Origin: Affinundibacterium amnicola
GTDB taxonomy: Bacteria; Pseudomonadota; Gammaproteobacteria; Burkholderiales; Burkholderiaceae_D
Direction: 5' to 3'
Length of the DNA stretch: 35,729 bases
Assembly: GCF_014284275.1 (NCBI RefSeq)
Contig: NZ_JACOFU010000013.1
Span: forward strand, 1-35,729
Shown here piece after piece: positions 15,274-24,253 of the stretch. The notes beneath the pieces are model-generated. The model was not told the origin of the DNA, did not search any database, and saw only the letters and a program-made list of their open reading frames with translations. Made by a program: the position numbers and the translations under genes. Numbering within the stretch: the stretch's first letter is position 1; every line of letters begins with the position of its first letter.

Positions 15274-16110
15274 TTAATCTTTCATTCTATGAACTAAATT
15301 AAGACTGCTTGGAACTTCACCAGACTTATCACGTGGAAAAGGTTGGGACTTTTCAATGGCTTTTGCTACCGCGTCATCAAACGCTAAGATTCCTGATGAT
15401 TTAGTTTTCTTAATCGGCCCTTTTAAGGAACCGTCGGGAAACAACTGAATAATAAATTCTACCGTTGGGTTACTCGATGAATTATCACTGACCACATAAA
15501 TCGTATTGGATTTAATTTTCGCCGCAACTTTTGCATTGTAACTAGGATCGCCTCGATTATTGCCTGTCGATTTCAAGGCATCACCCAGACCGCCCGACCC
15601 AGGCTTCACCACTTGGCCATCTAAGCGGCGCATATTTTCTTCGAAGATTTTATCTTGCGCGGCTTTTTCTTTCGCTAAACGTTTTTTCTCTTCAGCCGCT
15701 TTCTTCTTCGCCAGTTCAAGTTCTGCTTTTTTCAACTCAAGCTTATCTAACTCCGCCTGCTTCTCACGCTCTTTTTCTTTTTCCAGCTGCTTACGTTTCT
15801 TTTCCTGTGCTATCGCAATTTCAGGATCTTCTTTTTCAACAACTTTTTCTATTTCTTTAGGTACTTCAACGACCGGCTTTAGCTCCTCAACTGGCAATTC
15901 AGGCGCAACCGGAAGCGGTGCTGCCTCGCGCGTCGTCAGATCCCAAATTTCAGCCTCAACAGCGACCGTCTCACTACTTTGCCATTGCACGCCAATGACT
16001 AGAAATGCAAATAGCAACAAATGCACCAGACCCGCTAAGGTCAGTGATTGCCATTGTAAGCCATCGCCTGAGCGCATACTTGCTGCAGCGTTGTAGGTAA
16101 AATCATTCAT
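15274..16110 (-). CDS. tolA: Tol-Pal system protein TolA
   Basis: The 278-residue inner-membrane protein has one transmembrane helix (about 22-43), a long Glu/Lys/Ala helical domain (about 90-165), and a TonB-like C-terminal domain (about 190-278). In the helix the His used for TolQR energy coupling is present (His30), but the usual Ser four residues before it is Ala26. TolA transmits the proton-motive force from TolQR to TolB-Pal. It is not next to tolR here: tamA and tamB lie between. A 190-bp gap with a predicted promoter precedes it. Confidence 0.93.
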   Translation of the reverse strand: MNDFTYNAAASMRSGDGLQWQSLTLAGLVHLLLFAFLVIGVQWQSSETVAVEAEIWDLTTREAAPLPVAPELPVEELKPVVEVPKEIEKVVEKEDPEIAIAQEKKRKQLEKEKEREKQAELDKLELKKAELELAKKKAAEEKKRLAKEKAAQDKIFEENMRRLDGQVVKPGSGGLGDALKSTGNNRGDPSYNAKVAAKIKSNTIYVVSDNSSSNPTVEFIIQLFPDGSLKGPIKKTKSSGILAFDDAVAKAIEKSQPFPRDKSGEVPSSLNLVHRMKD

Positions 16111-16153
16111 TAATTTCTAACGACATAAGTAATTTTCAATCTTTCAGCGCGTG

Positions 16154-16184
16154 ATTATAAACTGTCTTCCAAGAGAATCGTCAC
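16154..16184 (-). promoter_or_regulatory. Predicted internal promoter for tolA-tolB-pal
   Basis: A perfect TATAAT (16159-16154, minus strand) lies 44 bp before the tolA start. The best -35 is GTGACG (16184-16179) at a long 19-bp spacing. It would let tolA-tolB-pal be expressed apart from tolQR-tamAB. Confidence 0.5.
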
Positions 16185-16300
16185 AGCGAAATCGCTTGCC
16201 TTGAACTTCCATGATTTGATGAAAGTGCAAATTTCTCAAAATAGTGTTTTGATTTATTGAAATCCAATGGAGGAATGTTTCATTCATTGACGAATCTCAG

Positions 16301-19300
16301 CTAATTAAATGAAAAGCTATATTTCACATCTGCTGAATTATCAGTTCCTGAACGGCCAATAAAGCGTATACGTTTACTTAATTGCCAACTTAGTTTCAAA
16401 GCACCGCTAGCATCAGAAACTCCACGTTCAACTGATAAGACCAGACCTGGCTTCAAGCGTTTACCGATATTGACTACCTTATCATTGGACGATGCACCAA
16501 TCGAAGTCGCGCCTGCAATAGTCTGATTCGGTAATTTTGAAGAGCCAGCACTCTCAGCAGGCCCAATCGAAAACTCATCAAAGCCCAAACCCTGAACCAA
16601 TTCGCGTGGGATATTGCGACTGCCATCCCCACCAAAAATGGCGCCCGCGGCGGATAGCAGCAAAGAAGCATCCGCAGTACCAACCTGTTCAGACTCACGT
16701 CCTAATACCAGCCAGGAAATTTTTTCACTGTCTGGCACATTGGGTTCTGATACCAATCTCACTTGCGGGTTGGCGACAGTTCCAGTCACATCAACACCGG
16801 CTTCCACCGCCAAACCTTTACGAAGCGCTCGGATATTTAAGGATGGATTACCAGGGGAACCTTGAAAATTCAATATGCCGCGTTCAATTTCCAGTTGTTG
16901 GCCATAGCCCTCATATTGACCGCCATTGGTAATGATTGATCCACTCGCATGCACCGGGGAATTATCAGTGCTACGCAAACGTATCGTGCCGGTAAGGGCA
17001 GTATCTAAACCTCGTCCGACAAATACGAAGCGTGGTCCCATATCAATCTGCAAATCGAGTTTGGTCTTGAAGACTTTTTTGTCCCCATCAAGTTCAACAT
17101 CTTCGTCAACCAACTTCACACCTTTTGATACCAACACATCTCCCGACAAGCTTGGTGGAGGTAATTTAGGTAACTTGAAATACGCTGCATCCGCACGCAA
17201 TTTACCAATAAGGGCCCAGGCATTATCAAGCTGTTCAATTTTTGCCTGACCACTCACCACTAACCAACGATCTTTACGCTGCAACAGAGGAAAGTTTTTC
17301 CAATCAGCTTGTATCGATCCAGTTTGCTCGCGCCAATTGACCTCACCAGCGGCAACAAACTCGCCCTCTCGACCAGCCCAATTCAAGTCCTGTAACTGCT
17401 CAAATTTAGGCACAAAGTTCACTTTATTTGTGAAGCGTAATCGTTCGATCGTAAGAATATCTTGATTCAACTGTGCCCGTAATTCGCCATTTGGAAACAG
17501 CAAACCTTCCGATGCAAAAGCTAACTCAAGATTGCGACCATCCATGCTGGCCCGATAAACTGGATGCGAAAATGTGCCACCAAAGTTGGCATCCAAATTG
17601 AGGGCACCTTTGACCGCAAAATCGGCACTCAATTGTCCTGCCAACCATTGCAATTCTGGGATAGCGGCATGTAGCTCCCCCTTCATCGGTGCATCTGAAT
17701 GAAAAGTCCATTTGTCATTCTGATTTTGAATTTGTGTCTCTACATTAGCACGCCAATTTCCTAAGCGACTCCCTAATCCACTGAACTGAATACGCACCCG
17801 TTCGGCACCACTACCCGCGACCAAACCACCGGCCTGTAATTGTGCACTCAACTCACTCAAACCCAAACTCATAGGTTGACCAGTTCCATCGGCATCGGGC
17901 ACATATAAATCACCACTTTGCCTTTGCACTTGTAACTCACCACGCACAAGGTCTTTCAATTGCAAATCCCAATTCACGCCCAAACGTATATCGCCATGCA
18001 AACTATCCTGCGGCTTGATCAGGTGCGCAATCGCCATCACAGGGAGCGCATCCCATTTCGCCTTCGTGCTTAAAGATTTCGGTGTCCATTCCAGGTGATC
18101 CAAATTCAGCTTACCAAAACCACCTGCAAATTGAGCCGCCCCTAAGCTTAATTTGCTTGGGCTTAAACGCAGATTCATTGCAGCTTGCAAGACCATATCT
18201 TCCGCTGGCATGGAAGACCCTGACTGTGCGCCAAATCCGCTCAATTTAAATTGCAACAGCTGACCAAGCCAGGTGTTCGCGACATCAAGATTTTCTTGTA
18301 TGCTTGCTTTAGAACTTCTTTTGCTCGAGTTATTCACTTCAGCTAACGCTAACATACCACCTTGCGCCTGCATCGATAATAGCCGTCCTTGGCCTTGATC
18401 AAATTGCGCCCGAGCTTCTATCGTGTGCTGACGTAAACTACCGTTGACCGAGATTTGTAATTGTTCCAGCAAATTTCGACGCTTTTCAAGCGTTAAACCT
18501 TGTGTATTTTTTTGCTCAGCTTGCAAAGAGATGCCCGCACTTTTTATATCCTTAGCGATCAATTGCAGCTTCAACGGATCTTGGGGATTAGTACCCAGTT
18601 GTAAATCCCCATCCAATTGCGCTAAAGCGAAACCACTGGCTGAACGCAAATCTTCCGCATGCAATTTCACGGTTGCGGACAATGCATCTAAGCTACCACT
18701 CACTACGGCATCTGCACGCGCCACGCCAGTCAACGAAAATCCAGTCAATGATTCGAACAAGGCCAATTCGTCGGCGCGCACATGTAATTGCAACTGGCTT
18801 TGCGAATTGCCGATAGCACCATTGGCGGATAAGGTATTCGCCCCCCATTGCATTTCAAGTTGCTCGAACATCACTGAAGTCGACTGTTGCCAATCGACAC
18901 GGCCACTGGCAGAAAATTTGTGCCCAGATAGCTCGCCGGACACACCAGGCAATTGCAATTTAACGATGGCCTTTGCTGCCAGACTACCTTGCACATTAAC
19001 TTCACCGTCGAGCTTACCCTGTGGTGCCAACCACCAATGTGCTGGATTAAATTGCGTCATCTTCGCTTGCAACTTAAATACCTGCTTACCTTCAAAATTG
19101 ATTTCACCACTACCGACCAAAGATGCCTGTTCTGCTTGCAACTCAAAACGTTTCAATTGCAATAGTCCGTTGTCTCCCGCTGCATTCAATAGGAAACTCG
19201 CATCGGCATTCAGGCTCGCTCTAGGTTCACGTAACTGCGCTTGAAAATCGATGCGATGATGTTCTTTTGCCTGTAGTTGTACATTGCCCTGAATACTGCT

Positions 19301-20581
19301 TTGACGTAAACGACTATCGATTTGTGCCAGATTAATATCTTTCAATATCAAGCTAGCGTCTAGTAATGGTAACTGTGCAGGGCGAAATTGCAATTTGCTT
19401 TCTGCTGCAACTGTTCCAGACAATAATTCAAGCACCGTTTTACGAAGTGTAAGCTGGTCTGCTTGCCACTCAAGTGCAGAGGTGAACGACTTCAAAGGCA
19501 AACCTTGTTTGTCGATTGTTTGTGGCGCACGATTTCGGATACGAATCTCACCGTTCAAAGCGGTAGTTTGTACCACCGGAGTTGGCATAATTTTCGCAGG
19601 CACTTGGACCTTGGGTGGCTGCAAATCAAGGTCTATGTCCAACATCGCAGATGGTGCGTGTTGATTAATCCATTGCGGATTTAAATCAATAATCTTTAAT
19701 CGAGCCGAACGCAAAGGCGTGCCAGAAAATGGCGCCAGATGCAATTGCATATCCGCACTTGCCTGCTGCTCTGGGTTAGCGATCACTCCGTCTTTAGTTT
19801 TAGCAACTGATTGCGCTTGCATTCGCAAATCTTGCAATGAACCACTTAGATTTCCTTGAATTAAAACTTTCGGCAAATCCTGATTAGGTTGTCCGCGATA
19901 GGTAAATTCGCCTTGAACTTGAAACGGCGTATTAGTTTGCACTTGCCCTTTCAGATGCAATCCACCCCAAGCTGAGTCAACTTGCGCAGTTAGTTGATGC
20001 ACTAAGTCACTGCTATCCAGACTACCGATGATCGCCTTCAATTCCAGCGGTTTTACTTCCTGTCCATCAGCGCCTAACTCGGTCAATACCAGGCGACCAA
20101 TCGCCGCCTGCCTGATGACGATACGTGCTGGCAATTGCAAACTCAGCGGCATGGTAAGCACATTTTTACTCGGCACACTAGCAATGCGCAAGGTGGAAAT
20201 TGATACATTCGTGATGTCAACGCGCCCCAGCAAAAGCGTCCACGCCTTCCACTCGACATTCAAACCACTTATGCGAATTTTTTGTTGCACATCCTGATAA
20301 ACAAACTCATCAATACGCAACTGATCAGCTAGACGCCCATTGACTTCGCCAAATGCGACGCGACCACCACTCAGACTTTCCACACTGTTTAAAAAAAAGC
20401 GACTGCCTATCTGTGTTTGCACTACGAAAAAAAGCGCCAACACAAATATCAAAATCAGTACGCCAAATCCGATTAAAAACTTCCGCTTAGGCTTGCGTGC
20501 TTTGACAAAGGCAGTCTCACTCACGACCTCCCTAGCTGAAGCTTCATCTTGTTGCTGAGTTGATTGATCTTGATTAGACAT
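16301..20581 (-). CDS. tamB: Translocation and assembly module protein TamB
   Basis: This is a very long AsmA-like protein of 1426 residues. It has a single N-terminal transmembrane helix (about residues 38-58, FLIGFGVLILIFVLALFF) and then repetitive beta-rich sequence expected to form a periplasm-spanning hydrophobic groove. A C-terminal TamB (DUF490) domain covers the last 300 or so residues (SWLVLGRES, LSWQLSKRIRFIGRSG) and ends in the beta-strand KYSFSFN. TamB works with TamA in outer-membrane protein insertion and is one of the redundant AsmA-like phospholipid transporters. I start at 20581; an in-frame ATG 12 codons upstream (20617) is possible. It follows tamA closely. Confidence 0.93.
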   Translation of the reverse strand: MSNQDQSTQQQDEASAREVVSETAFVKARKPKRKFLIGFGVLILIFVLALFFVVQTQIGSRFFLNSVESLSGGRVAFGEVNGRLADQLRIDEFVYQDVQQKIRISGLNVEWKAWTLLLGRVDITNVSISTLRIASVPSKNVLTMPLSLQLPARIVIRQAAIGRLVLTELGADGQEVKPLELKAIIGSLDSSDLVHQLTAQVDSAWGGLHLKGQVQTNTPFQVQGEFTYRGQPNQDLPKVLIQGNLSGSLQDLRMQAQSVAKTKDGVIANPEQQASADMQLHLAPFSGTPLRSARLKIIDLNPQWINQHAPSAMLDIDLDLQPPKVQVPAKIMPTPVVQTTALNGEIRIRNRAPQTIDKQGLPLKSFTSALEWQADQLTLRKTVLELLSGTVAAESKLQFRPAQLPLLDASLILKDINLAQIDSRLRQSSIQGNVQLQAKEHHRIDFQAQLREPRASLNADASFLLNAAGDNGLLQLKRFELQAEQASLVGSGEINFEGKQVFKLQAKMTQFNPAHWWLAPQGKLDGEVNVQGSLAAKAIVKLQLPGVSGELSGHKFSASGRVDWQQSTSVMFEQLEMQWGANTLSANGAIGNSQSQLQLHVRADELALFESLTGFSLTGVARADAVVSGSLDALSATVKLHAEDLRSASGFALAQLDGDLQLGTNPQDPLKLQLIAKDIKSAGISLQAEQKNTQGLTLEKRRNLLEQLQISVNGSLRQHTIEARAQFDQGQGRLLSMQAQGGMLALAEVNNSSKRSSKASIQENLDVANTWLGQLLQFKLSGFGAQSGSSMPAEDMVLQAAMNLRLSPSKLSLGAAQFAGGFGKLNLDHLEWTPKSLSTKAKWDALPVMAIAHLIKPQDSLHGDIRLGVNWDLQLKDLVRGELQVQRQSGDLYVPDADGTGQPMSLGLSELSAQLQAGGLVAGSGAERVRIQFSGLGSRLGNWRANVETQIQNQNDKWTFHSDAPMKGELHAAIPELQWLAGQLSADFAVKGALNLDANFGGTFSHPVYRASMDGRNLELAFASEGLLFPNGELRAQLNQDILTIERLRFTNKVNFVPKFEQLQDLNWAGREGEFVAAGEVNWREQTGSIQADWKNFPLLQRKDRWLVVSGQAKIEQLDNAWALIGKLRADAAYFKLPKLPPPSLSGDVLVSKGVKLVDEDVELDGDKKVFKTKLDLQIDMGPRFVFVGRGLDTALTGTIRLRSTDNSPVHASGSIITNGGQYEGYGQQLEIERGILNFQGSPGNPSLNIRALRKGLAVEAGVDVTGTVANPQVRLVSEPNVPDSEKISWLVLGRESEQVGTADASLLLSAAGAIFGGDGSRNIPRELVQGLGFDEFSIGPAESAGSSKLPNQTIAGATSIGASSNDKVVNIGKRLKPGLVLSVERGVSDASGALKLSWQLSKRIRFIGRSGTDNSADVKYSFSFN

Positions 20582-20638
20582 TCTCAATGATGCATCACAT
20601 AAATTACGGTTAAACAAAACATTGAATCAAGTAAAGAA

Positions 20639-22516
20639 TCAAAACGCGATCGCAATAGAAAAATCTAAACGAAATTTTTTCACCTGTTTTCCATACGCAA
20701 AATCTAAAGCAATCGGGCCTGCGGGTGTTTTGATTCTGGCTCCCAGCCCCCACCCTTGTTTGACTTTAAATTCTCGCCAGTTTCTAGCTGCATCACCAAC
20801 ATCGACAAATGCTGCGACACCTAATGTATCTGTACGCCAATGAACATACTCGATACTCGACGCCGCCATCACACGCCCACCGATCACCGCATCACCATCG
20901 ACCACTCCCAAACTCTGATATGCATAACCACGTACCGAGGTGCTGCCACCAGTACGGAATAAATAATCTTCAGGAATACCGGCCACACTGGTGCTAAAAA
21001 CTTTACCGAACTCTGTTCGCAACAAAATGCTGTCACGCTGCGCGACTGGCCACCAGTATTGGTACTTACCAATCACACGAACAAATCGTTGATCTGAAAT
21101 AATCGCCTTATCTGATACCGCCAAATCTAGTTGTGCGCGTTGCCCTTTACGTGGCGCAAATACATCATCAACATCACGCCAAGTCCAACCTACACTAGCA
21201 ACCAGAGCCCGACTTTTACGCTCCAATTCAATCGCGCTGTTTTCATTTTGCACCACTTTTTCCTGCGTATAATTTAACCCCAGCCTTTGTTCGACCATGC
21301 CATGCGTAATGCTACGTTTCACGCCAAGCGCAGATCGTGTCTGCAGAACGCCTTCCAAATTTGAACGATCAAATAACACGCCAAAAGAATCAAGGCGATT
21401 ATTATCATTGGGCGGCAAATAAACATCGGCATAAGACAATTGACGCTTCTGTTCAAGACGCAGTGCTGAGCGTAAATCCCAAACACGCCCAAGTAAATTT
21501 CTATCTCGATAACTGATCTCAGTTCGGAAACCTGTACTCGAACTATAACCAGTTCCGAAACCAATATCTCTGGTCTTTCGTTCTGTTAATGAGACCTCAA
21601 CCGGCAGCGCATCTGCTTTGGTGCTATCAGTATCGATATTAAAGGCGACCGTTGAAAAATACGCCGAATTTTGTAATGCCCGCTGAAATTCCAGTAATTG
21701 CGCGCTAGAGTAAACATCGCCCTTCTTTGGCGGATTGAATCGGTCAATCAACCACAATGGATAGCGCTCTAAACCCGTGACCATCAAATCACCAATCACA
21801 AAAGCAGCACCACTATCAACATCAAGTTCCAGATTTGCTGAATACGTTTCGGTATCAATGTTCGCGCGACTGTCGACCAAGCTTGCGCCAGCATAACGAT
21901 AAGAACGCAGGTTTTCTATCAGCTTGGTTTTTGCGCTACTCCAATCATCTTGGCGAAAAGCCTTGCCTTGGACTAAGCCCCATTCCTTCAACAGCTTTTC
22001 ACGTCGCTCGATCGCTTCTTTATCTCCAGCTTCCGCAGCTAGTAATAAAGCGCCAGTAAAATGGATCGTTACTGACTTAATCGTAGTACGCAAACCAGTA
22101 TCGACACGGATATCAACACGACTACCATCGGCATTTTTATCGAAATGGATAAGGGGAGAAAAATAACCCTCGGTAGCCAAAATTTCAGTAATATCACGCT
22201 GCAATTTGCGCAAGAAACTCGGTGTTGGAATCTGTGGTTCAGCATTCGCAGACAACACCGGTACATGTTCTTCTAAAAGATCTGCCAGCGATGATCGTAA
22301 TTCTCCCAAATAATACCGGGCGAAGATACCTTCGGCTTTGACTAAGGGCGCGGGAGGAGATGGTTCTTGTGTTGAAGTTGGATTCAACACAACCGACTGT
22401 GGCTGAGTTTGTGCTGCAGATTGCGCCTGCACTGTGGCGCCTACACCAAGCGACAATAATAGCAACATCGCGGCATGTGCAACGTGTTTAAATTCTCGCT
22501 CTAAATTATGATTCAT
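20639..22516 (-). CDS. tamA: Translocation and assembly module protein TamA
   Basis: The 625-residue Omp85-family outer-membrane protein has a signal peptide (ending TVQAQS), N-terminal POTRA domains (about 50-300, with LLEEHVPV, SVTIHFTG and VTGLERYPLWLIDR) and a C-terminal 16-strand barrel of the BamA type (ISYRDRNLLGRVWDLRSALR, LFRTGGSTSVRGYAYQSLG). It ends in Phe as expected for a BAM signal. The VRGY motif matches the conserved lid-lock Arg loop of Omp85 proteins. TamA pairs with TamB. It starts only 9 bp after the tolR stop codon, which argues for co-transcription with tolQR. Confidence 0.94.
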   Translation of the reverse strand: MNHNLEREFKHVAHAAMLLLLSLGVGATVQAQSAAQTQPQSVVLNPTSTQEPSPPAPLVKAEGIFARYYLGELRSSLADLLEEHVPVLSANAEPQIPTPSFLRKLQRDITEILATEGYFSPLIHFDKNADGSRVDIRVDTGLRTTIKSVTIHFTGALLLAAEAGDKEAIERREKLLKEWGLVQGKAFRQDDWSSAKTKLIENLRSYRYAGASLVDSRANIDTETYSANLELDVDSGAAFVIGDLMVTGLERYPLWLIDRFNPPKKGDVYSSAQLLEFQRALQNSAYFSTVAFNIDTDSTKADALPVEVSLTERKTRDIGFGTGYSSSTGFRTEISYRDRNLLGRVWDLRSALRLEQKRQLSYADVYLPPNDNNRLDSFGVLFDRSNLEGVLQTRSALGVKRSITHGMVEQRLGLNYTQEKVVQNENSAIELERKSRALVASVGWTWRDVDDVFAPRKGQRAQLDLAVSDKAIISDQRFVRVIGKYQYWWPVAQRDSILLRTEFGKVFSTSVAGIPEDYLFRTGGSTSVRGYAYQSLGVVDGDAVIGGRVMAASSIEYVHWRTDTLGVAAFVDVGDAARNWREFKVKQGWGLGARIKTPAGPIALDFAYGKQVKKFRLDFSIAIAF

Positions 22517-22525
22517 GCCAACACA

Positions 22526-22969
22526 CTACTTAGTAGCGAGCCCCACACGTTGTATGCCTAACTTCTTCGCTTCTGAGATCACTTGGATGACCTCATCGTA
22601 TTTGATATCTTTATCACCCGATACTAATACGGATAATTCCGGCTTAGCTTCGTGATATTCGCGCAATTTTTTCAGTAATTGCTTGCGATCCAATCCAGCC
22701 TCTTTCGCTTCTTGTTTACTATTGCCATTGCTACTTCCGCGCGTCGTAATGCCAATCGTTGCCGATGCATCTGGACTGAGCGTAATCTCAATAAAATCCG
22801 CAGGCGGCTTGGTGGATTGCCCTGCCGTCGGCAAATTAATCACATTCGGATTGGTCATCGGTGCCGCAACCATAAAAATGACTAACAGCACCAACATAAC
22901 GTCGATGTACGGCACTACGTTGATCTCTGCCTTAAATTTGCGTTTACGTTCGCCACGAAGAGAACTCAT
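22526..22969 (-). CDS. tolR: Tol-Pal motor subunit TolR
   Basis: The 147-residue ExbD/TolR-family protein has a short cytoplasmic N-terminus (Arg/Lys-rich), one transmembrane helix with the proton-conducting Asp23 (NVVPYIDVMLVLLVIFMVAAP), and a periplasmic domain ending RVGLATK. The length is close to E. coli TolR (142). I start at 22969, where GAG lies 8 nt upstream; the longer frame would need a TTG. The stop is 9 bp from tamA. ExbD is the alternative, but linkage to tolQ, tolA, tolB and pal settles it. Confidence 0.95.
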   Translation of the reverse strand: MSSLRGERKRKFKAEINVVPYIDVMLVLLVIFMVAAPMTNPNVINLPTAGQSTKPPADFIEITLSPDASATIGITTRGSSNGNSKQEAKEAGLDRKQLLKKLREYHEAKPELSVLVSGDKDIKYDEVIQVISEAKKLGIQRVGLATK

Positions 22970-22987
22970 CAATGATCTCAAGCTTGC

Positions 22988-23683
22988 TTAACGCGATTGT
23001 CTCTGCAAAATATTCGAGAACTCTTCAATAAAAGTTTCGAAACGAATCGCCAAACGATCAATATCGTGCGAATAACGGTTATAGGCTAATACCGCAGGAA
23101 TCGCTGCAAACAAACCAATCGCTGTCGCAATCAATGCCTCTGCAATCCCTGGTGCAACTGCACTCAAAGTAGCTTGCTGCACATTTGCCAAGCCACGAAA
23201 TGAATTCATAATTCCCCAGACCGTGCCTAACAAACCGATATAAGGAGAGACCGAGCCGACCGATGCCAAGAAAGATAAATGGGATTCCAGATGATCCATT
23301 TCTCTTTGATATGAAGCCCGCATCGCACGTCGGGCACCGTCCAGCATCGCACTTGCGTCAAGATTCGCCTTGTTTGCGGTTTTCACCTTATGATATTCAT
23401 TCATGCCGGATTCAAAAATGCGCTCTAACGCACCTGTTTTATCGCGACTACCGCGATGATTAGCCGTCGCTTGTTGATACAGTTCCACCAAATTACCGCC
23501 AGCCCAAAACTGTTTTTCGAACTGTTCAGTTTGTGCTCTGGCTTTTTTAATGGCAAACATTTTGCTGAAGATGTAATTCCAGCTCATCACAGAAACTAGT
23601 AATAGAATCGCCATAACAATTTGCACTAGTGGCGACGCATTTAAAATTAGCGCGGAAAAAGAAAGGTCGTGAGTAACGGTCAT
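22988..23683 (-). CDS. tolQ: Tol-Pal motor subunit TolQ
   Basis: The 231-residue MotA/TolQ/ExbB-family protein has three transmembrane helices: about 15-38, 135-160 (SVSPYIGLLGTVWGIMNSF) and 170-195 (GIAEALIATAIGLFAAIPAVLAYN). Thr residues in the last two helices line the proton path in the family. TolQ pentamers surround a TolR dimer and use the proton gradient to move TolA. It lies 18 bp before tolR and 94 bp after ybgC. Confidence 0.97.
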   Translation of the reverse strand: MTVTHDLSFSALILNASPLVQIVMAILLLVSVMSWNYIFSKMFAIKKARAQTEQFEKQFWAGGNLVELYQQATANHRGSRDKTGALERIFESGMNEYHKVKTANKANLDASAMLDGARRAMRASYQREMDHLESHLSFLASVGSVSPYIGLLGTVWGIMNSFRGLANVQQATLSAVAPGIAEALIATAIGLFAAIPAVLAYNRYSHDIDRLAIRFETFIEEFSNILQRQSR

Positions 23684-23777
23684 AGTTATTTTATGAAGAA
23701 CACTAAAAATCTGAAAATGCGCACAATTGACTTACTGAATTGGCGAACTGCTTTTTTTGCCTTACCTACCAATGAAA

Positions 23778-24200
23778 TTAATCAAGCTTTGTAAATAACG
23801 CAGGATTAATCAATGTAAGCACAGGCTCTGGAATCGGCATTGAGCGCCATTGTGCCATATTGACACAACAAATCGTTACCTTCGCACTCGTCAGCCGACG
23901 TTCACCGCACCAAACTTCTTGCGAAAATACAATAGAAGCGCGACCAGTCTTTTCGACTACGACAGTAACACGAAGTTCATCATCCAGTCGTGCGGACGCA
24001 TAATACTCGACTGCAGTCGCTTTGACGACAAAGACCGCGTTATATTCATCTTTCATACTATTTTGGTTAATGCCGATATCGCGCAGCCATTCGGTTCTGG
24101 CTCGCTCGAAAAACTTGAGATAATTTGCGTAGAACACGATCCCACCTGCATCGGTATCTTCGTAGTAAACCCGTACAGGCCAATTAAATGTATTAATCAT
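23778..24200 (-). CDS. ybgC: Acyl-CoA thioesterase YbgC, Tol-Pal associated
   Basis: The 140-residue hotdog-fold protein carries the 4HBT-like motif YYEDTDAGGIVFYANYLKFFERAR with catalytic Asp17. It hydrolyses short- or medium-chain acyl-CoA or acyl-ACP thioesters in the cytoplasm and is linked to phospholipid metabolism. YbgC heads the tol-pal operon in many Proteobacteria, as here. I start at 24200, which gives the usual length; a longer frame would require a TTG overlapping the ydfG end. Confidence 0.94.
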   Translation of the reverse strand: MINTFNWPVRVYYEDTDAGGIVFYANYLKFFERARTEWLRDIGINQNSMKDEYNAVFVVKATAVEYYASARLDDELRVTVVVEKTGRASIVFSQEVWCGERRLTSAKVTICCVNMAQWRSMPIPEPVLTLINPALFTKLD

Positions 24201-24253
24201 TCTTGATTTTCTGTGGTGAATCGAATCATTCGCTTTTTGTCGTGCTAAGGCTA

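Noticed and set aside
15560..16096. A 178-codon plus-strand frame rich in Ser and Phe opposite tolA
   Set aside because: It is the mirror image of the Lys/Glu-rich TolA helix; the composition is explained by antisense reading of AAG/GAA codons.
18444..19244. A 266-codon open frame on the plus strand inside tamB, plus several shorter ones
   Set aside because: It lies antisense to a well-supported coding region, is Cys/Ser/Ala-rich with no recognisable motif and has no ribosome-binding site that I could support.
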